DNA of 64,000 bases from positions 219,357-283,356 of the forward strand of contig NZ_FKBR01000033.1 in NCBI RefSeq assembly GCF_900078335.1, written 5' to 3'. Every line of letters starts with the position of its first letter. Position 1 is the first letter of the stretch. The translations under genes were made by a program, and so were the position numbers. Shown piece by piece: positions 41,563 to 49,997 of the stretch. Under the pieces are notes generated by a model. The model did no database searches. It worked only from the letters and a program-made list of their open reading frames with translations, and was not told where the DNA came from. Source of the DNA: Bordetella trematum. Lineage in GTDB: Bacteria > Pseudomonadota > Gammaproteobacteria > Burkholderiales > Burkholderiaceae_B.

Positions 41563-42243
41563 TCAGAGAACCTGCAGGCGGCTCTTGGCTGTGGCGGCGG
41601 CATCCGAGCTGGGATAGTCCCGCACGATGCGCTGCAACGTCGCCTTGGCGCCGGCGCGATTGTTCAGTTCGATCTGGCTGCCGGCGATCACCAGCAAGGC
41701 ATCGGGCGCGCGCTCGTTGTCGGGCGCCTTCTGCACCATGCTGTTGAGCTCCTCGATGGCCCCCTTGTAGTCGCGCGTTGCGTAGCGGGCGCGGCCGAGA
41801 TAGAACTGGGCCATGGGAGCGAGCGAACTGTTGGGATACAGGGCGATGAAGGCCGCGAGGGATTCGGCGGCATCCTTGTACTGGCCCTTGCTGTACAGGT
41901 CGATCGAACCATCGTAGGCGGCTTGCTCCTGCGGGTCGCTGATCTGGCCGCCCGGCGCGTTGCCGGGTGCGCCCTGGCCTTGCGGACCCGGCTGGTGGCG
42001 GGAAATCAGTTCGATCTGGTCACGCAATTGGGCCATTTCCTGTTGCATGGACTGGATCTGGTCAGCCAATTGCAGGCGCGCGCGCGCATTCTGTTCCGAC
42101 TGCTGCTGCAACTGCTTGCGCAGGTCGAGGATGGCGCGGCGCGCTTCGTCATCGGAGAAGGCCTGTGCCGGCGCGGCCAGCGTAGCCAGCAGGACGCTGG
42201 CGGACAGTGTCAGGTAGCGTAGGGAGTAAGCTCGATCGCGCAT
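41563..42243 (-). CDS. cpoB: Tol-Pal coordinator CpoB (YbgF)
   Basis: A 226-residue periplasmic protein. The signal peptide ends near A-P-A-Q-A-F; a coiled coil (about residues 30-75, L-R-K-Q-L-Q-Q-Q-S-E-Q-N-A-R) forms the trimerisation part, a Pro/Gly linker follows, and then TPR repeats (Y-D-G-S-I-D-L-Y-S-K-G-Q-Y, F-Y-L-G-R-A-R-Y). It couples Tol-Pal constriction to peptidoglycan synthesis. Last gene of the ybgC-tolQRAB-pal-cpoB operon, separated from pal by a gap with a strong hairpin. Confidence 0.92.
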   Translation of the reverse strand: MRDRAYSLRYLTLSASVLLATLAAPAQAFSDDEARRAILDLRKQLQQQSEQNARARLQLADQIQSMQQEMAQLRDQIELISRHQPGPQGQGAPGNAPGGQISDPQEQAAYDGSIDLYSKGQYKDAAESLAAFIALYPNSSLAPMAQFYLGRARYATRDYKGAIEELNSMVQKAPDNERAPDALLVIAGSQIELNNRAGAKATLQRIVRDYPSSDAAATAKSRLQVL

Positions 42244-42270
42244 GGAATTCCTGGGTCGCTGAAAACGAAA

Positions 42271-42300
42271 CGTCGGGACGGCCGGTAGACCGTCCCGACG
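42271..42300 (-). terminator. Hairpin between pal and cpoB
   Basis: CGTCGGGACGG (42271-42281) and CCGTCCCGACG (42290-42300) form a perfect 11-bp stem with an 8-nt loop. On the transcribed minus strand it is followed by TTTCGTTTTC. It looks like an intrinsic terminator with a broken T-tract, so it probably lowers cpoB expression relative to pal, or protects the pal mRNA 3' end. Confidence 0.6.
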
Positions 42301-42331
42301 CTTGTGTGGGGCTCTTGGGTATTGCTAGAGA

Positions 42332-42832
42332 TTAACGCTGATAGACGATGTCTGCGCGGCGGTTCTCTGCAAAATCGGCTTCGGTCATGCCGGTGGCCTT
42401 GGGTTTCTCCTTGCCGAAGGAGATCGCCTCGATCTGGGCATCCGCGACGCCCAGCAGCGTCATCATGCGACGCACGGCATCGGCACGACGCTGGCCGAGG
42501 GCCAGGTTGTACTCGGCGCCGCCGCGTTCATCGGTGTTGCCTTCGATCTTGATTTGTTGCTGCGGATGGGCAGCCAGGTATCGGGCATGGGTTTCGACCA
42601 GGCCACGATACTGATCCGACACGCCGTAGCTGTCGAAATCAAAGTACACCGAGCGCTGCTGCGCCAGGACGCTCTGGGGGTTGAAGGGGTCCAGGATTTG
42701 ACCCATGTTCGAGCCATCCTGGGAGTTGCCGCCAGCTTGGCCGGCTCTGTCGTCGAGGGGGACGGAGCTGCAAGCTGCCAGAGCAGCAGCCAACGCGGCA
42801 ATGGTTAGGCTTTTGGCAATGCGCGACTTCAT
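42332..42832 (-). CDS. pal: Peptidoglycan-associated lipoprotein Pal
   Basis: A 166-residue outer-membrane lipoprotein. The signal I-A-A-L-A-A-A-L-A-A-C ends in the lipidated Cys; a longer in-frame start upstream would bury it. An OmpA-like peptidoglycan-binding domain covers about residues 60-165, with V-Y-F-D-F-D-S-Y-G-V, I-E-G-N-T-D-E-R-G-G-A-E-Y-N and L-G-Q-R-R-A. It tethers the outer membrane to murein and binds TolB and TolA. Within the tol operon. Confidence 0.96.
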   Translation of the reverse strand: MKSRIAKSLTIAALAAALAACSSVPLDDRAGQAGGNSQDGSNMGQILDPFNPQSVLAQQRSVYFDFDSYGVSDQYRGLVETHARYLAAHPQQQIKIEGNTDERGGAEYNLALGQRRADAVRRMMTLLGVADAQIEAISFGKEKPKATGMTEADFAENRRADIVYQR

Positions 42833-42863
42833 GATAGTTCCTTTGCAAAGAGAGTCACACGTG

Positions 42864-44174
42864 TTATCGAGTAAAAGGGCCCCACGTCGGTTCACGTATT
42901 TCCCCATTCAGGACAGACAGCGTTTGCCGTACGCGGCCATCGCTCGATACACCGGCAAGTGCGCTTCGGCCATTTTGCATCGTGGCGTAAAGCACCTGCA
43001 TGCCATTGGGTGCGAAGCTCGGTGACTGGTCATCACGACCATCCGTCAGCACGTTCTCCGCACCGGTGGCGAGGTTTAGCGAAGCGATACGGAAGGCGCC
43101 ATCGCGTCTTGCAACGTACAGCAACGTCGTTCCATCAGGAGAAATTCGGGGTGAGATGTTGTAACTACCATTAAACGTCAGGCGACGGGCGTCACCGCCG
43201 TCCAGGCTGATCTGGTAGATCTGCGGGCCGCCACTGCGGTCGCTGGTGAAGATGATCGAGCGTCCGTCGGGCGTGAACACCGGCTCGGTGTCGATGCCGG
43301 GCGAGCGGGTGATGCGGCGCGGCTTGGCGCTGCCGTCGGCCGATACGATGTAAATCTGCGACAGCCCATCCTGCGTCAGGGCGACAGCCAGTTGCGAACC
43401 ATCCGGAGACCAGGCCGGGGCGCTGTTGTTGCCCTTGAAGTTGGCCACCGGGATCTGTGAGCGACCGCGCAGCGACTGGACGTAGACCACCGGTTTGCCC
43501 GAATGGAAGCTTACGTAGGCCAGTTTGGAGCCGTCCGGCGACCAGGTGGGCGAAATGATGGGTTCGCGCGAGCGCAGGGCCACCTGCGGGTTTTGCCCGT
43601 CGGCGTCGGCGACCTGGAGTTCGTAGGTGTTGCCCTTCTTCAGCACATAGGCGATGCGGGTGTTGAACACGCCACGAACGCCGGTGATCTTTTCGTAGAT
43701 GCGATCGGCGATTTGGTGGGCGATGCTGCGCAGTTCCTGCTCGGTGGCCGAGAATTCGGCGGTATCGAGCTGGTTTTTCTTGACGGTGTCAGCCAGGCGG
43801 TAGCTGATGCGGAAGCGCCCGTCCGGGCCCTGGGCAATGGTGCCGTAGGCCAGGAAGTCCGCGCCACGGCCGCGCCAGTCGTCATAGGCGATGGCCGAGT
43901 CGATCGTCAGGCCGGCGCCGGCCGTGTTGATCAGGCGGAACTGGCCGGTGCGGCTCAGGTCGGCACGGATGACTTCGGCCATTGCACGGCCCCGGGTTTC
44001 GTCACCGGAGAAGTCGGCGATGCCGATGGGGTACTGCGTGGCGCCGGTGCCCGAAATATCAACGCGCAGCTGCGCATGAGCGGGCTGCCAGGCGAGCAGG
44101 GCAGCCAGCATCAGCATCGCCATAAAGGCTTGCATGATGCCGGGCAGGGTAGCTCGGCGATAAGCGGATGTCAT
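42864..44174 (-). CDS. tolB: Tol-Pal protein TolB
   Basis: A 436-residue periplasmic protein. Start at 44174 follows AGGAG and gives a signal peptide ending in A-H-A (about residue 34). An N-terminal alpha/beta domain (about residues 40-165) is followed by a six-bladed beta-propeller with repeats such as P-T-W-S-P-D-G-S-K-L-A-Y-V-S and P-A-W-S-P-D-G-S-Q-L-A. It binds Pal and the TolA C-terminus during outer-membrane constriction. It sits 17 bp after tolA and 32 bp before pal. Confidence 0.95.
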   Translation of the reverse strand: MTSAYRRATLPGIMQAFMAMLMLAALLAWQPAHAQLRVDISGTGATQYPIGIADFSGDETRGRAMAEVIRADLSRTGQFRLINTAGAGLTIDSAIAYDDWRGRGADFLAYGTIAQGPDGRFRISYRLADTVKKNQLDTAEFSATEQELRSIAHQIADRIYEKITGVRGVFNTRIAYVLKKGNTYELQVADADGQNPQVALRSREPIISPTWSPDGSKLAYVSFHSGKPVVYVQSLRGRSQIPVANFKGNNSAPAWSPDGSQLAVALTQDGLSQIYIVSADGSAKPRRITRSPGIDTEPVFTPDGRSIIFTSDRSGGPQIYQISLDGGDARRLTFNGSYNISPRISPDGTTLLYVARRDGAFRIASLNLATGAENVLTDGRDDQSPSFAPNGMQVLYATMQNGRSALAGVSSDGRVRQTLSVLNGEIREPTWGPFTR

Positions 44175-44190
44175 GGTCGGCGGTCTCCTG

Positions 44191-45315
44191 TCAATCATAC
44201 ATACGGTACACAACGTCGATCAGGGGCTCGTAACTGCCCGTCGACGGTTTGGGGAAGGGGTTGCAGCGGCGGATACCGGTTTCGACCGCGCGGTCGAAGC
44301 CGGAATTGCCGGATGAGCGCGTCAGCGTCACGTTGCGTACCCGGCCATCATTGCCTAACTGTACCCGGTATTCGGCGGTAGGATTGGCCGATCCGGAGCG
44401 CGATGGTGTCGGATAGGCAACACCCGGCTGCACGCAAGCGCGTACCTTGGCGCCGTAGCCGGTGTCACGCCCGCCTCCGGCTTGGTTGCGGTCGGCGGTG
44501 CCGCCCGGGCGGCCGGGGTTGCCCAGGATGTCGTTGCGGAACGCGTCGCGCAGCGCCTTGTCGGCGGCCGCCTTTTTGGCGGCTTCATCCTTGGCCTTTT
44601 TCTCGGCGGCGGCCTTTTCGGCAGCCGCTTTCTCGGCCGCCGCCTTTTTGGCGGCCTCTTCCTTGGCTTTCTTTTCGGCTGCGGCTTTTTCGGCTGCTGC
44701 CTTTTCGGCTGCGGCTTTCTCGGCAGCCGCTTTTTCGGCGGCAGCCTTCTTGGCAGCTTCGTCCCTGGCTTTCTTTTCAGCCTCTTCCTTGGCCTTCTGC
44801 TCGGCGACCTTGCGCTCCTGCTCGAGGCGCTGCTTTTCCTTCAGCTCGGCCTGGCGGCGGACTTCTTCCAGGCGCGCCTTTTCCTTGGCGCGCTCGGCAG
44901 CCTGGCGCGCCTGCTCTTCCTGTTCGCGCTTGCGGGCCTCCTGGAGTGCGATCTCGGGGTCGGGCTCAGGCGGGGCAGCCTTGGGTGCGGGGGGCGGCTC
45001 GGGCTGTGGTTCGGGTTCTGGCTCCGGCGCCGGCGCAGGTTCCGGCTTGGGTTGCGGCTTGGGTTCCGGTTTGGGGGGCGCTGGTTCGGGCTCCGGTTCC
45101 GGCTTGGCCGGCGTTGGCGCCGCCTGCGGGTCGTCGCCGTTCATCCATAGTTCGACCTGGACCGGACCGGGGTTTTCCGTCTGCCAGTTCAGGCCGAAGA
45201 TAAGCACGACGACCAGCAGCACGTGCACCAGCACCGCCAGCGCAAAGGACCGTCGGGTGTCTTTGCGCTCAAGGGAGCCGGAAGCAGGGCTGTCGGAACG
45301 TAGGATCGGGGGCAT
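44191..45315 (-). CDS. tolA: Tol-Pal protein TolA
   Basis: A 374-residue inner-membrane protein, read from the ATG at 45315; a TTG at 45354 overlapping the tolR stop is an alternative. One N-terminal membrane helix (L-A-V-L-V-H-V-L-L-V-V-V-L-I-F-G-L), a Pro/Glu-rich stretch (about residues 60-115), a long Ala/Lys/Glu helical domain, and the C-terminal domain (about residues 295-374) with A-C-V-Q-P-G-V-A-Y. It spans the periplasm, linking TolQR to TolB-Pal. The helical domain is highly repetitive. Confidence 0.93.
   Translation of the reverse strand: MPPILRSDSPASGSLERKDTRRSFALAVLVHVLLVVVLIFGLNWQTENPGPVQVELWMNGDDPQAAPTPAKPEPEPEPAPPKPEPKPQPKPEPAPAPEPEPEPQPEPPPAPKAAPPEPDPEIALQEARKREQEEQARQAAERAKEKARLEEVRRQAELKEKQRLEQERKVAEQKAKEEAEKKARDEAAKKAAAEKAAAEKAAAEKAAAEKAAAEKKAKEEAAKKAAAEKAAAEKAAAEKKAKDEAAKKAAADKALRDAFRNDILGNPGRPGGTADRNQAGGGRDTGYGAKVRACVQPGVAYPTPSRSGSANPTAEYRVQLGNDGRVRNVTLTRSSGNSGFDRAVETGIRRCNPFPKPSTGSYEPLIDVVYRMYD
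44560..44790 (-). repeat. Ala/Lys/Glu repeat tract in tolA
   Basis: The central tolA region is built from repeats of the five-residue unit A-E-K-A-A and the variants A-K-K-A-A and E-K-K-A-K. At the DNA level short GCCGCC/GCGGCT-rich units recur with near identity. Such tracts can change length by slippage, and lengths should differ among strains. Confidence 0.7.
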
Positions 45316-45350
45316 GGGCTCAAAACGGTGGCTGGCACGGGGCCAGCCGA

Positions 45351-45812
45351 TCAACGATTTCTGGCGGGTTTGGTGTCGGCCGGCTGCGCGCCGCCCTGGT
45401 CTACCAGCAGGCCAAGACGGGTGACGCCGTTGCTGCGCAGCTCATCCATTACCTTGACCACGGTCTCGTAGGGCACTTTGCCATCGGCGGCAATCACCAC
45501 CGGGGTCTCCGCGGTGATGCGCGAACGCACCTGATCGACCAGTTCGTTGCGGGCGATATCCTGCAACTCGGCGCCTGCCTCGCGCAGGCGAAGGGAAATC
45601 TTGCCGTCCTCGGCGATTTGCACTTCCAGCGGCTTGGCCGGCACATCGGAGGCACTGCCGACCGAAGGCAACTGGATCAGCCCGGGCGTGATGAGCGGCG
45701 CGGTGACCATGAAGATCACCAGCAGCACCAGCATCACGTCAATATACGGTACGACGTTGATATCGGCTTTCATGCGGCGGCTGCCCCGGCCGCTGGAGCG
45801 TACCGAAGGCAT
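45351..45812 (-). CDS. tolR: Tol-Pal protein TolR
   Basis: A 153-residue ExbD/TolR protein. One N-terminal membrane helix (V-V-P-Y-I-D-V-M-L-V-L-L-V-I-F-M) contains the proton-relay Asp; the rest is the periplasmic peptidoglycan-binding domain. It shares a 1-bp overlap with tolQ and overlaps a possible TTG start of tolA. TolQ-TolR converts proton-motive force to TolA motion. Confidence 0.95.
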   Translation of the reverse strand: MPSVRSSGRGSRRMKADINVVPYIDVMLVLLVIFMVTAPLITPGLIQLPSVGSASDVPAKPLEVQIAEDGKISLRLREAGAELQDIARNELVDQVRSRITAETPVVIAADGKVPYETVVKVMDELRSNGVTRLGLLVDQGGAQPADTKPARNR

Positions 45813-46486
45813 CAGCGCACCTGCCGCTGCAAGATGTTCAGGAACTCATCGACGAAACTGTCGAAGCGGATCGAGATGCGGTCGATGTCGTTGGTGAAGC
45901 GGTTGTAGGCCACCACGGCGGGAATGGCCGCGAACAGGCCGATGGCGGTGGCGATCAGGGCTTCGGCAATGCCGGGAGCCACCGAGGCCAGTGTGGCCTG
46001 CTGCATGTTGGACAGGCCGATGAAGGCGTGCATGATGCCCCAGACCGTGCCCAGCAAGCCGATATACGGACTGACGGAGCCCGCCGAAGCCAGGAAGTTC
46101 AGGTGGGACTCCAGCGTATCCATTTCGCGCTGGTAGGCGGCGCGCATGGCGCGGCGCGGCCCGTCCAGCTGGCTGGCGGCATCGGCGCCGCCGCGGCGGG
46201 CCTTCAGGAATTCGGTCATGCCGGCATCGAAGATCCGCGCCAGCGCGCCCTGTTCATCGCGGCGGCTGGAGACGGCCTGCTGCAGCATGGCCAGGTCGCC
46301 ACCTGACCAGAAGTCATCTTCGAACCGGCGGGTCTGCTGGTTGGCGCGGCGGATGGCCATGCGCTTGGCGAAGATGTATGTCCAGGAAACGACGGAGATG
46401 GCCAGCAGCAGCAACATGATGAGCTGAACCGGCAGGCTGGCATTGAAAATCAGCGAAGACAACGACATGTCGCTGGTCACTTGCAT
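45812..46486 (-). CDS. tolQ: Tol-Pal protein TolQ
   Basis: A 224-residue MotA/TolQ/ExbB protein with three membrane helices. Start at 46486 gives M-Q-V-T-S-D-M-S-L-S. The family segment G-L-L-G-T-V-W-G-I-M-H-A-F-I-G-L and A-T-A-I-G-L-F-A-A-I-P-A-V-V-A-Y form the second and third helices. It is the stator of the Tol motor. It begins 2 bp after the ybgC stop and is the first core gene of the operon. Confidence 0.95.
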   Translation of the reverse strand: MQVTSDMSLSSLIFNASLPVQLIMLLLLAISVVSWTYIFAKRMAIRRANQQTRRFEDDFWSGGDLAMLQQAVSSRRDEQGALARIFDAGMTEFLKARRGGADAASQLDGPRRAMRAAYQREMDTLESHLNFLASAGSVSPYIGLLGTVWGIMHAFIGLSNMQQATLASVAPGIAEALIATAIGLFAAIPAVVAYNRFTNDIDRISIRFDSFVDEFLNILQRQVR

Positions 46487-46488
46487 GG

Positions 46489-46911
46489 CTATTCCTGAGT
46501 GAATTCCAGTTTGGCGCGGAGAAAATCGGGGAGCGCGGCGGGTCGCATGCGTTCGGCATCGACGCAACAGATTTGGATCTGGCCTTCGGCCAGCAGTTCC
46601 CCGTTGCGTTCGGCGCTTTGCGCAAAGTGTATCGAAGCCCGCCCCAGGTGTGTGATCCGGCTGCGCAGGGTCAGCAGGTCATCGAGCCGGGCCGGGCGCC
46701 GGTAGGCCATGTTCAGCGACTGGACGACGAACAGGCGTTTTTCTTCCAGGGCCAGCCGGGATTGATCGACCCCGAACTCGCGCAGCCATTCGGTGCGGGC
46801 ACGCTCAAAGAATTTGAGGTAGTTGGCGTAAAAGACCACTCCCCCGGCGTCGGTGTCCTCATAGTAGACGCGGACGCGAAAGATGGACTCGGTGGACAAC
46901 GTTGGGCTCAC
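46489..46911 (-). CDS. ybgC: Tol-Pal-associated acyl-CoA thioesterase YbgC
   Basis: A 140-residue hot-dog thioesterase. The active-site motif Y-Y-E-D-T-D-A-G-G-V-V-F-Y-A-N-Y lies at about residues 14-29 with the catalytic Asp. It hydrolyses short-chain or hydroxy-acyl-CoA or acts on acyl-ACP, and is linked to phospholipid handling. First gene of the tol operon; preceded by proS on the same strand with a hairpin between. Confidence 0.94.
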   Translation of the reverse strand: MSPTLSTESIFRVRVYYEDTDAGGVVFYANYLKFFERARTEWLREFGVDQSRLALEEKRLFVVQSLNMAYRRPARLDDLLTLRSRITHLGRASIHFAQSAERNGELLAEGQIQICCVDAERMRPAALPDFLRAKLEFTQE

Positions 46912-46936
46912 GATAAATGGCAGGCCTTGGGGGAAA

Positions 46937-46958
46937 CCCGGGTCTACTAGGACCCGGG
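46937..46958 (-). terminator. Hairpin between proS and ybgC
   Basis: CCCGGGTC (46937-46944) and GACCCGGG (46951-46958) pair around TACTAG. On the minus strand it is followed by TTTCCCCC, a poor T-tract. It probably separates proS from the tol operon only partly. Confidence 0.5.
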
Positions 46959-46965
46959 GCGCAGT

Positions 46966-48696
46966 CTACAGCGTTTCGAGTTTGTCCAGTATCTCTTTCA
47001 GTGCCGAATCCACGGAAATTTTTGCAGCTTCCGTATCGCGGCGGCCTTGCAACTCGACCACGCCGTCGTTCAGCCCGCGATCGCCGATGGTGACCCGCAG
47101 GGGCACGCCGATGAGCTCCCATTCAGCGAACATCACGCCGGGGCGGCTGTCGCGGTCATCCAGGATGACGTCGATGCCGCGTTCGCGCAGGGCCTCGTAG
47201 AGCTCGGTGGCCTTGTTGCGAACAGTTTCACTTTTCCCCCAGCCGACCGGGCAGATCACGACCTCGAAGGGCGCGATGGCGCGCGGCCAGATAATGCCGC
47301 GCGCATCGAAGTTCTGCTCGATGGCCGCGCCCACGATCCGGGTCACGCCGATGCCGTAGCAGCCCATCTGCATGATGGCCGGCTTGCCGGTTTCATCCAG
47401 GAAGGTCGCTTTCAGGGCTTCCGAATACTTGGTGCCGAGGAAGAATACGTGGCCGACTTCGATGCCGCGCTGGATGGCCAGCGTGCCCTTGCCGTCCGGT
47501 GACGGGTCGCCGGCAACCACATTGCGAAGATCCGTCACCAATTCGGCCTCGGGCAGATCGCGGCCCCAGTTCACCCCACGCAGGTGGAAGTCCTCCTGGT
47601 TGGCGCCGCAAACGAAGTCAGCCATATTGGCCACCGTGCGGTCGGCAATCACGCGCACCGGCTTGGCCGTCTTGACCGGACCCAGATAGCCGGGCTTGCA
47701 GCCGAAGTGTTCGACGATCTCGGTTTCCGTGGCGAAGCGGAAGTTGTGCAGGCCGGGCACCTTGCCGGCCTTGATTTCGTTCAGTTCGTGGTCGCCGCGT
47801 AGCAGCAGCAGCCAGATCTGTACCTTGCCGTCCTCGCCATCGGTGGCCAGAACGATGGACTTGATGGTTTGCGACAGCGGCAGTCCCAGCAGCGTGGCGA
47901 CGTCCTCGCACTTGGCCGCACCGGGGGTGGGCACGCTGGCCATGGCTTCGGCGGGCGCGGCACGTTCGGGCAGCAGGCTGACGGCCTCGGCCAGCTCGAT
48001 GTTGGCGGCGTAGTCGGAGTCGGGGTTGAAGACCAGCAGGTCTTCGCCGGTATCGGCGATCACCTGAAACTCATGGCTGCGCGAGCCGCCGATCGACCCG
48101 GTATCGGCGGCCACGGCGCGGAATTCCAGCCCGAGGCGGCCGAAAATGCGCTGGTAGGCGTCGAACATGATGTCGTAGCTGCGCCCGGCGCTGGCCTCGT
48201 CACGATCAAAGGAGTAGGCGTCCTTCATGGTGAATTCACGCCCGCGCATCACGCCGAAGCGCGGGCGGCGCTCGTCGCGGAACTTGGTTTGGATGTGATA
48301 GAAATTCACCGGCAGCTGACGATAGCTGTGGATTTCATTGCGCGCCACATCGGTGATGACCTCTTCGGAGGTGGGCTGCAGCACGAAATCACGCTGGTGG
48401 CGATCCTTGATGCGCAGCAGTTCCGGGCCGTACTGTTCCCAGCGGCCCGATTCCATCCAGAGCTCGGCCGGCTGGACGACCGGCATCAGCAGCTCGATGG
48501 CGCCGGCCCGGTTCATTTCCTCGCGGATGATGTTTTCGATTTTCCGGATCACCTTCAGGCCCAGGGGCATGTAGGTGTAGATGCCGCCTGCGAGCTTGCG
48601 GATCATGCCCGCGCGCGTCATGAGCTGGTGGCTGGCGACTTCCGCGTCGGCGGGCGCCTCTTTGAGGGTGTTGATGTGGTAGTTGGATGCGCGCAT
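46966..48696 (-). CDS. proS: Prolyl-tRNA synthetase
   Basis: A 576-residue bacterial-type class II synthetase. Start at 48696 gives [13 protein letters not shown], the conserved beginning; an in-frame start at 48762 adds an unusual tail that runs through the rppH promoter. Motif 2 ([10 protein letters not shown]) and motif 3 (G-I-G-V-T-R) flank an inserted YbaK-like editing domain (about residues 225-385, G-A-A-K-C-E-D-V-A). The C-terminal anticodon domain follows (P-V-G-W-G-K-S). It charges tRNA-Pro and clears mischarged alanine. Divergent from rppH. Confidence 0.97.
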   Translation of the reverse strand: MRASNYHINTLKEAPADAEVASHQLMTRAGMIRKLAGGIYTYMPLGLKVIRKIENIIREEMNRAGAIELLMPVVQPAELWMESGRWEQYGPELLRIKDRHQRDFVLQPTSEEVITDVARNEIHSYRQLPVNFYHIQTKFRDERRPRFGVMRGREFTMKDAYSFDRDEASAGRSYDIMFDAYQRIFGRLGLEFRAVAADTGSIGGSRSHEFQVIADTGEDLLVFNPDSDYAANIELAEAVSLLPERAAPAEAMASVPTPGAAKCEDVATLLGLPLSQTIKSIVLATDGEDGKVQIWLLLLRGDHELNEIKAGKVPGLHNFRFATETEIVEHFGCKPGYLGPVKTAKPVRVIADRTVANMADFVCGANQEDFHLRGVNWGRDLPEAELVTDLRNVVAGDPSPDGKGTLAIQRGIEVGHVFFLGTKYSEALKATFLDETGKPAIMQMGCYGIGVTRIVGAAIEQNFDARGIIWPRAIAPFEVVICPVGWGKSETVRNKATELYEALRERGIDVILDDRDSRPGVMFAEWELIGVPLRVTIGDRGLNDGVVELQGRRDTEAAKISVDSALKEILDKLETL

Positions 48697-48760
48697 GTTT
48701 AAAGGTGGCAGCAGATACGTATAATCGTCCGTAATTGTATTGAATTCGGTGGGGGTGGCC

Positions 48761-49330
48761 ATGCTTGATCGCGAAGGCTACCGTCCCAATGTCGGCATCA
48801 TTCTCGTTAACGGAAAAAACGAGGTCTTCTGGGGCAAGCGAATCCGGGAGCACGCCTGGCAGTTCCCGCAGGGCGGCATCAAGTACGGCGAAAGCCCGGT
48901 GCAGGCCATGTATCGCGAACTCCACGAGGAAGTGGGCCTAAAGCCCGAGCATGTCCGCATTTTGGGGCGAACACGTGATTGGTTGCGTTACAACGTGCCG
49001 GACCACTTTGTCCGGCGTGAGTGGCGTGGACACTATAAAGGACAGAAGCAGATTTGGTTTCTCCTGCGCCTGACCGGGCGTGACAGCGACGTTTGCCTGC
49101 GCTCGACGCAGCATCCGGAGTTCGACGCCTGGCGCTGGAGCCAGTATTGGGTACCGCTGGATGCTGTGATCGAGTTCAAGCGCGACGTCTACACGCAGGC
49201 GCTCAACGAACTCGCCACCATCCTGTTCCGTCGGCATCACGAAACCCGCTATTTGCGGCAGCGTGTGCACGGCCCCAGGAATACGGACAACCCGGCAGAA
49301 ACGGACGGACATGCGCATATTGTTGGTTGA
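48761..49330 (+). CDS. rppH: RNA pyrophosphohydrolase RppH
   Basis: A 189-residue Nudix hydrolase. It begins [15 protein letters not shown] and has the Nudix box [29 protein letters not shown] and G-Q-K-Q-I-W-F-L-L are RppH hallmarks. It removes pyrophosphate from mRNA 5' ends and so triggers decay. The last 20 bp overlap the start of the response-regulator gene, so their translation may be coupled. Confidence 0.95.
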   Translation: MLDREGYRPNVGIILVNGKNEVFWGKRIREHAWQFPQGGIKYGESPVQAMYRELHEEVGLKPEHVRILGRTRDWLRYNVPDHFVRREWRGHYKGQKQIWFLLRLTGRDSDVCLRSTQHPEFDAWRWSQYWVPLDAVIEFKRDVYTQALNELATILFRRHHETRYLRQRVHGPRNTDNPAETDGHAHIVG

Positions 49331-49997
49331 AGATGAGCGCGACATGGCTTCATGGCTCATGCGCGCGCTTGCCCAGAGTGGTTTCCTGCCTGATCACGCG
49401 CCCGATGCGCGCACGGCGGAAGGGCTGATGGCCGGTAACGAGTACGACGCCATCGTGATGGATTTGCGTCTGCCCGACAAGCACGGCCTGGTGCTGTTGC
49501 GCGAAATGCGCAATCGCGACGACCGCACGCCGGTTCTGCTGCTGACGGCCCAGGGGGCCTTGCAGGATCGGGTGCGGGGCCTGAACCTGGGGGCCGATGA
49601 CTTTCTGACCAAGCCTTTCGCCCTCGAAGAGCTGGAAGCCCGCCTGACCGCCCTGGTGCGGCGCAGCCGCGGGCGTCAGCATCCACGCCTGCAATGCGGT
49701 TCGCTCTCCTATGATGGCGAGAGCCGCGCTTTCACACTGGATGGTTCGCTGCTGTTTCTGACGCCGCGCGAACATGCCGCGCTGGCGGCGCTGTTGACCC
49801 GCAGCGGCTACCCGGTCGACAAGGCGCAGCTCTTCGGCAAGGTTTTCACCCACGATAGCGAGGCCAACCCGGACGCCATCGAGGTTGTGCTGCACCGCTT
49901 GCGCAAGAAGCTGGCGGGCAGCGACGTGCGCATCGTGACGGTACGCGGCCTGGGCTACATGCTCGAAAGCGTGGCGCGTGAGTCTTCCGAATCCTGA
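49311..49997 (+). CDS. OmpR-family response regulator, TctD-like
   Basis: A 228-residue response regulator. The receiver has the acidic pair in L-V-E-D-E-R-D, phospho-Asp in [12 protein letters not shown] and Lys in F-L-T-K-P-F. The C-terminal winged helix ends [10 protein letters not shown]. The ATG at 49311 lies inside the end of rppH. It overlaps the kinase gene by 20 bp and is followed by tctB-tctA, so it probably activates this transporter in response to its ligand, as TctD/BctD do. Confidence 0.88.
   Translation: MRILLVEDERDMASWLMRALAQSGFLPDHAPDARTAEGLMAGNEYDAIVMDLRLPDKHGLVLLREMRNRDDRTPVLLLTAQGALQDRVRGLNLGADDFLTKPFALEELEARLTALVRRSRGRQHPRLQCGSLSYDGESRAFTLDGSLLFLTPREHAALAALLTRSGYPVDKAQLFGKVFTHDSEANPDAIEVVLHRLRKKLAGSDVRIVTVRGLGYMLESVARESSES

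Noticed and set aside
44560..44790. Possible CRISPR-like or satellite repeat
   Set aside because: The repeats are in frame, coding, short and without unique spacers; they are the TolA helical domain. No CRISPR array is seen anywhere in the window.
44462..45424. Repetitive Ala/Ser/Phe frame antisense to tolA
   Set aside because: Mirrors the AEKAA repeats of tolA. No start signal or domain.
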